A program made the position numbers and the translations under genes. This document shows positions 22,414 to 30,200 of a stretch of 35,912 nt of DNA, piece after piece. The number at the start of each line of letters is the position of its first letter. Position 1 is the first letter of the stretch. The DNA is from an uncultured Mailhella sp. GTDB lineage: Bacteria; Desulfobacterota; Desulfovibrionia; Desulfovibrionales; Desulfovibrionaceae. Location of the stretch: contig CAJTMS010000016.1 of NCBI GenBank assembly GCA_910577155.1, positions 1 to 35,912 on the forward strand, written 5' to 3'. Under the pieces are notes generated by a model that had not been told where the DNA came from, did not search any database, and saw only the letters and a program-made list of their open reading frames with translations.

Positions 22414-22465
22414 ACAAACGTTATAAGCTTTCAAAAAATACGTATGAAAGTTCCATGAAAATGCC

Positions 22466-23023
22466 CTACTCTACCCTTTCAGGCACAATATGCGGTGCAG
22501 ATGTTTTCAGGCATTGCAGGAGTTCATTGGCTTCTGTCAAGTCAGGAGCAAAAATAACGGTTGAAGCTCCCGTTCCTCCGTTTTTCCCAAACCAGCCTTT
22601 CCCGCTTACACCGTTTTTGGAAATATCCACCACGCTGAAGCCGTCCTTTTCCACAGGTTCGGAAACTTCCATACCCCGTTTGCGCATATTCTCAGCTGTT
22701 TTTTCTGCCATCAGTTCTTTGGTGAAAGGTATTTTAAAAATATTCAAAGCCACTCTTGTGAAATCTCCTTTCATAAAAACAGCAGAAACGCGGTCGCCGG
22801 CAGGAACAACCGGTTTTTCCAGTTTCCAGCCTTCGGGCAGGGTTATGGAAAAAAAACTGTTTTGTACTTCTTTGATGTTCGCTGCTTGCTGCGGAACTGT
22901 GTTTTGTTCACTATGGCGTTTGAGATGGCGGGATGAGGGGATGTGGACAGGACGGGCGTCAGAAGTATTCGGACAAGCCATGATAAACAGAAGAAAAAGT
23001 ATACTTACAGCGGTAAAACGCAT
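22466..23023 (-). CDS. Exported hypothetical protein, paralogue of its upstream neighbour
   Basis: A 185-residue protein with an N-terminal hydrophobic signal (about residues 4-16, cleavage or lipidation around MACPNTSDA), so periplasmic or membrane-anchored. The mature part shares order and spacing with the protein encoded at 23085-23591. Both have FF/YFSV-IxxP-GW, then ENMRKRG or ENMKKGG, a KDG...S-GKGWFG or GKGSIWFG stretch, and a final VxxANELLQCLK or EKADEFFSVLK helix. It is translated from GAGGAG. It follows its paralogue by 61 bases and is probably co-transcribed with it. Function unknown; the fold may resemble small PsbP/MOG1-type lipid- or protein-binding domains, a guess from the GW-strand pattern. 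Confidence 0.8.
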   Translation of the reverse strand: MRFTAVSILFLLFIMACPNTSDARPVHIPSSRHLKRHSEQNTVPQQAANIKEVQNSFFSITLPEGWKLEKPVVPAGDRVSAVFMKGDFTRVALNIFKIPFTKELMAEKTAENMRKRGMEVSEPVEKDGFSVVDISKNGVSGKGWFGKNGGTGASTVIFAPDLTEANELLQCLKTSAPHIVPERVE

Positions 23024-23084
23024 ATTTGCCGCTCCTCTTCTTTTTTCTAAACGGTTGTCTGAAAAATAATGTATTCAGCACGCG

Positions 23085-23591
23085 TTATTGTGCTTTTTGA
23101 GGGAAAAGTCCTTCCGCTTTTGCTTTGAGGACAGAGAAAAACTCGTCTGCTTTTTCAACATTATCGCCTGTAATAATCGTGACAGAAACTATCCCGTTAT
23201 TTTCGCCAAACCAAATAGAGCCTTTTCCTTTACCGGAAAGCTCAGCATGCCATAAGCCGTCTTTTTCTTCCAGCGGTGTAGCGGTAATTCCGCCTTTTTT
23301 CATGTTTTCAAGGGTCATTTCACCGATTTGACGAGCGCTTGCAGGCGCCTGCATGACAGAAATAGAAACAGCAGGGCTTTGGCTCATACTTGCAAAAAGA
23401 GCGGAATAGCCATTGTTGTCGGGTGCGTTTTGGATAGGGGTTGGCATACTCCAGCCGGAAGGAATAACAACACTGAAATACTTGGTATCGACTTCCTGTC
23501 CGCCCATTTCTTTAAGTTTTGGAGCTGCTGACGCTATGCTTGCAAAGCAAAAAAGAGCAGCTAACACTACGGCAAAAGAAATACGTTTCAT
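23085..23591 (-). CDS. Exported hypothetical protein, paralogue of its downstream neighbour
   Basis: A 168-residue protein with a clean Sec signal peptide (residues 1-22, AVVLAALFCFASIASAA). The ATG at 23591 has GAGGAGGC just upstream; a further upstream in-frame start would put 18 polar residues before the signal and is rejected. The mature part (VDTKYFSVVIPSGWSMPTPI, GEMTLENMKKGGITATPLEE, GKGSIWFGENNGIVSVTIIT) is the same domain as in the protein at 22466-23023. It is the first gene of the pair, behind a sigma-70-like promoter. Periplasmic location is well supported; the role is unknown. Confidence 0.85.
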   Translation of the reverse strand: MKRISFAVVLAALFCFASIASAAPKLKEMGGQEVDTKYFSVVIPSGWSMPTPIQNAPDNNGYSALFASMSQSPAVSISVMQAPASARQIGEMTLENMKKGGITATPLEEKDGLWHAELSGKGKGSIWFGENNGIVSVTIITGDNVEKADEFFSVLKAKAEGLFPQKAQ

Positions 23592-23634
23592 AAATGCCTC
23601 CTCAAATGGAAAAAAGTTGGTATAGTGAGTATAA

Positions 23635-23661
23635 TTTATAGGCATTGGAACATAACGTCAA
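23635..23661 (-). promoter_or_regulatory. Possible promoter of the exported-protein pair
   Basis: On the minus strand TTGACG (23656-23661) precedes TATAAA (23635-23640) by 15 bases. A second -10-like TATACT lies just downstream. The spacing is short, so the exact -10 is uncertain. Confidence 0.4.
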
Positions 23662-23687
23662 TGGTATTCGGGATAAACTGCACAAAA

Positions 23688-24920
23688 TTATAAGGTGTAA
23701 TATAAATAAAGCGCCACCAGAGCACTGCCCAGAATGGTGATGATAAGGCGGGCAAACTGCATGGAAAAAACAATAATCAGGGCAACTTTAATGGGAAAAA
23801 TGCCGAGAGCAACGGGCAAATTTCTGCGCAGGGTACGGATAGGGTTGCCAATGGCACTTGCCACCAGCATGGCAAGGAGGATTTGGGCATGATTAACCAT
23901 GTTTTCAGCAAGAAAATGGGAGGAAACGCTGGCAGACTGGATAAGTCCGCCAATTTGAGCAATAACAATGGCAATAAGTTCAGCGGGGAAAAATTTTGCC
24001 ACTTGACAGGGAACTGCCTCTTCCCAAAAATCCAGCATGCCTGATTTAATAATCCATTCTGTCCCGAGCATAAGCGGAACAGTGATATAGCCCATGCGAA
24101 AAAGGATAGCAAAGCTTCGCAGCAAACCTTGTTTTATGGCAATCTTCCATGCAAGAGGCTCTTTTGGGCTAAGGGTCAAATGGGATAAATCCTGTTCCCC
24201 TTGCTCCTTTTGTTTGCTTATATACCAATGAACCAAAAAACAGCCGCAAATAAGTAAAAATCCTCCTGACAGCTGTATGGCAAAAAAGCCAATGCCGGCA
24301 ATTCCAATCAGGGCAATAACAGGATACATAACCCGCACTGAATGGGAAAAATGGGTCAGATAGCTGTTTGCCATTCCGCCTGTTATAAGCGCCGAGGTGG
24401 GAATCTCGCCGCTTTTATGGCTTGCCACAAGCATGCTGTTTGCCCCTACGGAGGAATAAAGGGCAATGGGCATGGCAAGTCCGATAATTTCCGGGAGGCG
24501 CGCTTTTTGGGTAATTTTTATGAGCCCCTTGCCAAGGCAGCGGTACCATTGCCTTGCCTCCATGAGCGAACCGATAAATGCGGCAATACCCACCATGAGA
24601 AAAAGGCGTCCAATTGTTTTGCATTTTGCAAGGATTTTTTCAAATGGTGCTGCTTTTTTTTCGCCTTTTACTGTTTTGCCTGATTTGCCTGCTTCGCCTG
24701 ATGTACGTTTTTCCTGTGTCATTAGCTGATCTTGCAGATAACGTTTTGCATTATCCAGTTCTGCCTGTTCGCCGGCGGAAATTTTGGTATTGGCATGAAC
24801 AGCAAAATCTTTGCGGGGCATGTTGAGGGTCAGATAAAGAGCAAAGCAAAGGGCAGCAACAAGAAAGAGGCAGCGCAAAGGTGATTGCCAAGGGTATTGT
24901 TTTTTTGTTTTTTTATGCAT
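23688..24920 (-). CDS. Polytopic membrane protein, nucleoside-recognition (Gate) type
   Basis: A 410-residue inner-membrane protein. One membrane helix (about residues 15-30) is followed by a charged periplasmic stretch of about 60 residues and then eight or so hydrophobic segments. LMVGIAAFIGSLMEARQWYRCLGKGLIK and LPEIIGLAMPIALYSSVGANSMLVAS resemble the Gate domain of nucleoside-recognition/spore-maturation proteins. It lies 47 bases downstream of cbiK, separated by a terminator hairpin. The ATG at 24920 has no visible ribosome-binding site. Position behind a cobalamin riboswitch suggests transport linked to cobalt or tetrapyrrole; this is inference and the substrate is unknown. Confidence 0.8.
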   Translation of the reverse strand: MHKKTKKQYPWQSPLRCLFLVAALCFALYLTLNMPRKDFAVHANTKISAGEQAELDNAKRYLQDQLMTQEKRTSGEAGKSGKTVKGEKKAAPFEKILAKCKTIGRLFLMVGIAAFIGSLMEARQWYRCLGKGLIKITQKARLPEIIGLAMPIALYSSVGANSMLVASHKSGEIPTSALITGGMANSYLTHFSHSVRVMYPVIALIGIAGIGFFAIQLSGGFLLICGCFLVHWYISKQKEQGEQDLSHLTLSPKEPLAWKIAIKQGLLRSFAILFRMGYITVPLMLGTEWIIKSGMLDFWEEAVPCQVAKFFPAELIAIVIAQIGGLIQSASVSSHFLAENMVNHAQILLAMLVASAIGNPIRTLRRNLPVALGIFPIKVALIIVFSMQFARLIITILGSALVALYLYYTL

Positions 24921-24926
24921 AAAAAG

Positions 24927-24958
24927 GGGAAAAACGCCAAGCAGAGGACTTGGCGTTT
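24927..24958 (-). terminator. Terminator hairpin between cbiK and the membrane-protein gene
   Basis: A perfect 10-bp stem AAACGCCAAG/CTTGGCGTTT with a 7-base loop is followed on the minus strand by TTTTT. It begins 10 bases past the cbiK stop and ends just before the next start codon. Downstream expression would need readthrough. Confidence 0.8.
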
Positions 24959-24967
24959 ATTTAAAGT

Positions 24968-25879
24968 TTAGTGAGAAAGAATGGTGCCGTCTTTGATATT
25001 ATCGTGGCTGTTTTGCGTGTGCTCCATAAAAATTGCCTGAATACCGTCAAGCGAGCCTAAACCGTCGAGCACCGTATGTACTTCAAAGCCGTTTTGCATG
25101 AGCATACTTTTCCAGCTGTCTTCCTCTTCGCCTGCCATATCATTTTTTGCATGATCGCCTGCTACAATCATGAAGGGTCTGAGCCAAACTTTTTTTACCT
25201 TTGTTTGTTTGAGTTCTGCAAGGGTATTTTCAAAGGCTAATGCTCCTTCAACAGTTGCCAGCCAACATTTTGGGTCAGCTTTATGGAAGGCATCGGCTGC
25301 TGCCAGCAGGCTTAAATCTCCTGTTCCTCTGTCATTGCCGTGTCCCATGAGGATAACCGCATCCTCTTTTGTTCGTTCCTCGGGAAGGGCGGCAAGGACA
25401 ACGGCAATGATTTTGTCTAAATCCTCTTTAGATGAGAGAAGCGGATGCCCCATGATGACAGAATCGAAATTTTTGCTGTTTATTTCCATATAACGGCTGA
25501 TGAGGCGGCAGATTTTCATGTATTCTTCAGCGGGAACCACGTGCAGGGATTGGATTTTTACATCTTTGTAGCCATTTTTTACAGCATAATCCAAAGCTTC
25601 GCTGATGGAATAGACAACCTGTTTTTCCTTGTTCAGCTTAGCCCGGATAATATTGGAAGAATATGCCCAAATAACAGTGTCGCCCTTTTTTTCATAGGCT
25701 GTTTTAATTGCAGTCAAAGATTTGGCTGCTTCTTTGTCACTTGTGCCAAAAGCCGCTAAAATGGTCAGCTCTTTTGCAAAACAGGGGTTTGGAACGGATA
25801 AAGGGGAAAAGGAAAGAACAAAAACGGAAATAAGAAAAGACACAAGCAAGACGCTTGCTTTTGCAAGAAAACGATTCAT
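24968..25879 (-). CDS. cbiK: Exported sirohydrochlorin cobaltochelatase CbiK
   Basis: Class II chelatase that inserts cobalt (or iron) into sirohydrochlorin. The family fold begins at KELTILAAFGTSDKEAAKS after an N-terminal signal peptide of about 35 residues. The metal-binding histidines are visible as H180 in MGHGNDRG and H243 in GDHAKNDM, matching the two active-site histidines of Salmonella CbiK. The 303-residue start at 25879 has AAGGAG seven bases upstream. The signal peptide makes this the periplasmic type described in Desulfovibrio vulgaris (CbiKP), whose role outside the cytoplasm is debated, with heme or tetrapyrrole transport suggested. It is controlled by the upstream cobalamin riboswitch. 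Confidence 0.95.
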   Translation of the reverse strand: MNRFLAKASVLLVSFLISVFVLSFSPLSVPNPCFAKELTILAAFGTSDKEAAKSLTAIKTAYEKKGDTVIWAYSSNIIRAKLNKEKQVVYSISEALDYAVKNGYKDVKIQSLHVVPAEEYMKICRLISRYMEINSKNFDSVIMGHPLLSSKEDLDKIIAVVLAALPEERTKEDAVILMGHGNDRGTGDLSLLAAADAFHKADPKCWLATVEGALAFENTLAELKQTKVKKVWLRPFMIVAGDHAKNDMAGEEEDSWKSMLMQNGFEVHTVLDGLGSLDGIQAIFMEHTQNSHDNIKDGTILSH

Positions 25880-25888
25880 ATGCACTCC

Positions 25889-25909
25889 TTGTTCAGAAAC
25901 CGTGAACAA
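25889..25909 (-). promoter_or_regulatory. Expression-platform hairpin next to the cbiK ribosome-binding site
   Basis: TTGTTCA and TGAACAA pair with a 7-base loop on the minus strand, and the second arm runs into the AAGGAG ribosome-binding site. This is a plausible translational switch for the riboswitch, alternative to pairing with upstream riboswitch sequence. Confidence 0.5.
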
Positions 25910-25919
25910 CAGTAAAATT

Positions 25920-26062
25920 CTTAGAGGCTGGTTTTCCGGCTCAAGGATCAACCTGTTTTATGCCTTCCCATTTTCACAGTGGCGTGTATAAAACAGTCCC
26001 CTTTCACGGCTACGGTCTAGCGTTTTTAACTTCCCATTTACCTGCATATGCAGAACCTGTAA
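25920..26062 (-). ncRNA. Cobalamin (B12) riboswitch
   Basis: On the minus strand the conserved elements occur in order: GGGAAG (complement at about 26029-26034), GCCACTG (complement at 25977-25983), GGGAAGGC shortly after, and the B12 box AGCCGGAAAACCAGCCT (complement at 25925-25941). Order and spacing fit the AdoCbl-binding class. It lies about 40 bases upstream of the cbiK start codon and should repress CbiK when cobalamin is plentiful. Confidence 0.93.
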
Positions 26063-26073
26063 GTAAAAAGAAT

Positions 26074-26100
26074 AGTATAGACATTATCAGGAAAAGTCAA
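26074..26100 (-). promoter_or_regulatory. Promoter of the cobalamin-riboswitch transcript
   Basis: On the minus strand TTGACT (26095-26100) and TATACT (26074-26079) lie directly upstream of the riboswitch. The 15-base spacer is short, but both hexamers have five of six consensus bases. Confidence 0.6.
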
Positions 26101-26141
26101 GAATGAGACATGATACTTGTTTTGTTTAATGGGCGAAGCGA

Positions 26142-26993
26142 TTATTTTGCCGACGGAGAAAATGTAAAGGAAGCAACAAATTCCCATGGGAAATTGAGCA
26201 TGACTTTGGTGTGTCCCTGCTTTGTTTTGAGATATTCCAACACACCTGTCAAATCTCTGGACAGGCTGTGTTCAAGGGCAATACTGTTGGCGTTTGGGGT
26301 CGTTTCTCTGATATGTCCGAAACGTTTAAAATTCATGCCGTGGCTGGTGATATATTTTCTGAAATAAATATCATCGCCGTAGGTGCCGACAATATCTTCA
26401 TCATATCCGTTGAAATTTAAAAAAGTAGATTTTAAAATGGCAAAAATATTAGGCACGCATAGTGCATGTTTTGCTCTTGCATATCCGTTTTCTGTTAAAA
26501 CTTGTCTGTGAAAGACAATCATTTCATCGGGATTGATTTTTCCGTATATTAAGCTTTCGAGAGTTTTTTCTTCAACAACAAAATCAAGGTCAGAAAAAAC
26601 AAGTTTACTGCACTGTGAATAACAGGCTCCCAGATTCCGTGCTCCGCAGGAATTCCATGCTTTATCTTCAAGAATTCTGAGAAGCGTTATATTTAAATTA
26701 AATGTATTTTCAGGGATAGTTAAAGGATTGGGGGAGCCATCGTCCACCAAAATGAGCTCCATTTGATTTTTGATGCTCTCATCATAGCTGTCGTATACGG
26801 ACAGCATGTCATAGAGAGGCGTGAAATCGCTTTTATTGATGTAAATGCCGTAAATGAGAGAAATTTTGGGAGCGTTAATAAAGGAATCTGTTTCCAAAGA
26901 AAGGGTTTCTGGCAGGCGTTTATAGGTAACCGTTCCTTCGCTGAGTTTATCCATAACCGTTTTTTTTCTTAAAAATTTGGGAACAAGATTCAT
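26142..26993 (-). CDS. Family 2-type glycosyltransferase
   Basis: A 283-residue cytosolic or peripheral protein with a GT-A fold. The nucleotide-sugar binding segment MELILVDDGSPNPLT, the GARNLGACYSQCSKLVFSDLDFVVEE stretch with the metal-binding DLD (DxD motif), and a GTYGDDIYFRKYI acceptor/catalytic region are present in order. About 50 residues precede the fold. There are no membrane helices. The ATG at 26993 has GTAAAGGAAACG upstream; a TTG at 27014 is less likely. It is a lone gene between rpoC and the riboswitch operon with its own promoter. No other sugar-polymer genes are adjacent, so the acceptor is unknown. Confidence 0.85.
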   Translation of the reverse strand: MNLVPKFLRKKTVMDKLSEGTVTYKRLPETLSLETDSFINAPKISLIYGIYINKSDFTPLYDMLSVYDSYDESIKNQMELILVDDGSPNPLTIPENTFNLNITLLRILEDKAWNSCGARNLGACYSQCSKLVFSDLDFVVEEKTLESLIYGKINPDEMIVFHRQVLTENGYARAKHALCVPNIFAILKSTFLNFNGYDEDIVGTYGDDIYFRKYITSHGMNFKRFGHIRETTPNANSIALEHSLSRDLTGVLEYLKTKQGHTKVMLNFPWEFVASFTFSPSAK

Positions 26994-27022
26994 ATCGTTT
27001 CCTTTACAAAACAATTTTGGGT

Positions 27023-27051
27023 AGTATAGCCGGCAAGATAAGAAAAGTAAA
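27023..27051 (-). promoter_or_regulatory. Promoter of the glycosyltransferase gene
   Basis: On the minus strand TTTACT (27046-27051) and TATACT (27023-27028) are separated by 17 bases, 29 bases before the start codon. It lies downstream of the rpoC terminator, so the gene is independently transcribed. Confidence 0.6.
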
Positions 27052-27190
27052 CACTTTTTCCGTTAACCGCTAAGGTATTTCCCAAAAACAGCAATACTTA
27101 TCGCTCTGCAAAAAGATTTGCCTATTTCCGCAAAATTTGGCTTATGGCATACAAAAACAGGAACAAAGCGTTTTTTATTTCGAACAACGC

Positions 27191-27223
27191 AAAAAAAAGG
27201 AGCGAAAAATCGCTCCTTTTTTT
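27191..27223 (-). terminator. Intrinsic terminator of the rpoBC operon
   Basis: GGAGCGA and TCGCTCC pair around a short A/T loop, with A and T runs on both sides, 21 bases beyond the rpoC stop. It closes the rpoB-rpoC transcript. Confidence 0.92.
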
Positions 27224-27244
27224 ATATGGTTGTAAGCTGATGAA

Positions 27245-30200
27245 TTACTCTTGGTCAAAGTCAACCAGAATGGGGTTTTCTTCAAGTTCCATGAGGAATT
27301 TATCAGGTCTTTCCTTTTGTTCCGGAACAGTAATATCCTGATGGACATATTCACGGTAACCGGTACCTGCAGGGATAAGACGACCGACAATAACGTTTTC
27401 TTTTAAGCCGCGCAGTGAGTCGTGTTTACCCTTGAGGGAAGCTTCGGTAAGAACCTTTGTTGTTTCTTGGAAGGATGCCGCAGCAACCCATGAAAGAGAA
27501 GACAAGGAAGCTTGCGTAATACCAAGAACCAGAGGTTCGGCGGTAGCAGGCTGTCTGCCTTCATTGACTGCCTTTTGGTTTTCTTCTCTAAATTCCGTCT
27601 TATCCACTTGTTCCCCGATAAGGAAGGTGGTGTCGCCCGGATCAAGGATAGAAACCTTTTTGAGCATCTGGCGGACAATAACTTCAATGTGTTTATCGTC
27701 AATGGCAACACCTTGGAAACGGTACACTTCCTGAATTTCGTCAACAAGATAGCGGGCAAGGTGTTTTTCGCCGCGTGTTTTCAAAATATCATGGAGTTCC
27801 GGATGACCTTCTGTGAGCAGATCGCCTGCGTCCACAAAGTCGCCGTCAGAAACAATGATATGTTTACCCTTAGGAATGAGGTATTCTTTTGCTTCCCCTG
27901 TATCGGGACGGACAACGATTTTTCTCTTTCCTTTGGATTCGCCTGAAAATTCAACACTGCCTGCGATTTCAGAAACAACAGCCATATCCTTGGGTTTTCG
28001 GACTTCAAAGAGTTCGGCAACACGGGGAAGACCGCCGACGATATCCTTTGTTTTTGAAGATTCGCGAGGCTTACGGGCAATAATATCACCGGCAGCAATA
28101 GTCTGTCCTTCTTTTACCATCAAAATTGCTCCCACGGGCATTGCATAGGTTGCAGGGCTTGCAGGTGCAGTGCCATGGGCAGGACGGGTTTTGATAACGC
28201 CGTTTTCATCGGTCACGGAAAGGGCAGGACGGAAGTTTGTTGTCCGGTAGTCAATAATGGTTTGTGAAGTTTGGTGTGTTGCTTCGTCCATTTTATCCTG
28301 AACGGTTTTGCCTTCGATAATATCGGAGAAGCGGATGACACCGTCAACTTCAGATACATAGGGTTCCACTGACGGATCCCATTCAGCCAGTTTATCGCCT
28401 TTTTTCACTGCCTGCTGATCGGTAACAAAAAGTCTGGCGCCGTTAGGCAGAATATATTTTTCTACTTCTCTTCCCTGATCGTCAATAATGCTTACCTGAC
28501 CGCTCTTGCCAAGAACAGTGGTTACACCGTCTTTATTGACAACAGTGCGGACACGGGTAAGAACGGCATTTCCGGAATACTGGGCAAAGTAGTTGGATTG
28601 TTCAACCTTACGGGAAGCCGTACCGCCGATGTGGAAGGTACGCATGGTAAGCTGCGTTCCCGGTTCCCCAATGGACTGCGCTGCAATGGTACCAACGGTT
28701 TCGCCGACGTTGACAAGGTGTCCGCGGGCAAGGTCACGTCCGTAACATTTTGCACAGATACCGCGTTCGGCCTTACAGGTAAGGGCAGAGCGGACAGTAA
28801 CTGCAGTAATGCCGATTTCTTCGATTTTTTCGGCAATTTCTTTTGTTACCAAGGTATTTTCAGGGAAAACAAGTTCACGGGTGGCAGGGTGGTAAACAGG
28901 GTAGAGCAAGGTTCTGCCCATGATGCGTTCTTTCAGGGTCAGCTTTACGTCCGTACCGTCCATGAGCGCTGTCATTTCGATACCGTCAACAGTGCCGCAG
29001 TCTTCCATGGAAACAATAACATCTTGGACAACGTCAACAAGACGACGGGTCAGGTAACCTGAGTTTGCCGTCTTCAAAGCGGTATCGGCAAGACCTTTAC
29101 GGGCTCCGTGGGTTGAGGTGAAGTATTGAAGCACAGTCAGCCCTTCACGGAAGGAAGAAGTAATAGGTGTTTCAATAATATCCCCTGAAGGTTTAGCCAT
29201 AAGACCACGCATACCTGCAAGCTGTCTCATTTGGTCAGCGTTACCGCGGGCACCTGAGTTTGACATCATGTAGATTGGATTGAAGCTTGTATCTTCGTGG
29301 GTTTCCCCCTTGGCGTTCTTGACCTTATCCACGGAAATTTCTTTAACCATTTCTTTGGAAACGGCATCTGTGGTATTGGTCCATACGTCAATAACCTTAT
29401 TATATTTTTCCGTTCTGGTAATGATACCGTCACGGTACTGGCGGGTGATATCGTCAACTTCGCTTTGTGCCTTGTCGATAATAGCTTTTTTGCGTGTAGG
29501 AATAATCATATCCTTAACGCCAATGGTTACGCCTGCACGGGTAGCAAATTCATACCCGACAGCTTTTAAGCGGTCGCAAAGAATTACGGTTGCTTTAATA
29601 CCGGACAGTTCGTAACAGATACTTACCAGTCTGCCAATGGTTTTCTTGGTAAGAATAGTGTTGACTTCCTTGAAAGGAAGGGTATGGGGGAGGCGTTCCC
29701 AAACAAGGATACGACCCACAGTTGTATCCACAAGTTTGCCGTCTTCCATACGCACTTTAATCCGTGCATGCAAATCAACAGTGCCGGCATCATAGGCAGC
29801 TTCAACTTCCCATGGTGCACAGAAAATCATGCCTTCGCCCTTTTCAAAAGAACGGTCGACAGTCATGTAATAAAGACCAAGAACAATGTCTTGTGACGGA
29901 ATAATTACAGGATTGCCGTTTGCAGGGGAAAGAATGTTGTTGGTACTCATCATGAGCACGCGGCATTCGATTTGTGCTTCCACAGAAAGCGGAATATGCA
30001 CAGCCATTTGGTCACCGTCAAAGTCAGCGTTATAGGCTGTACAAACGAGCGGGTGCAGCTGGATAGCCTTTCCTTCCACAAGCAGGGGTTCAAATGCCTG
30101 AATACCAAGACGGTGCAGGGTAGGTGCACGGTTGAGCAAAATGGGGTATTCACGGACAACTTCAGATAAAATATCCCATACAACCAACTCTTCTCTTTCC

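Larger units (their letters stand above)
21856..22465. other. About 600 bases with no convincing gene, rich in inverted repeats
   Basis: It holds a terminator (22052-22084), an exact REP-like half copy (22114-22133) and five successive hairpins between 22160 and 22413. A 277-codon open frame on the plus strand runs through it into antisense of the exported-protein gene and is judged spurious. Confidence 0.65.

Noticed and set aside
22236..23069. A 277-codon plus-strand open frame across the hairpin region and the exported-protein gene
   Set aside because: Most of it is antisense to a gene with a signal peptide, ribosome-binding site and paralogue. Its own protein is Ser/Pro-rich, resembles no family and has no ribosome-binding site.
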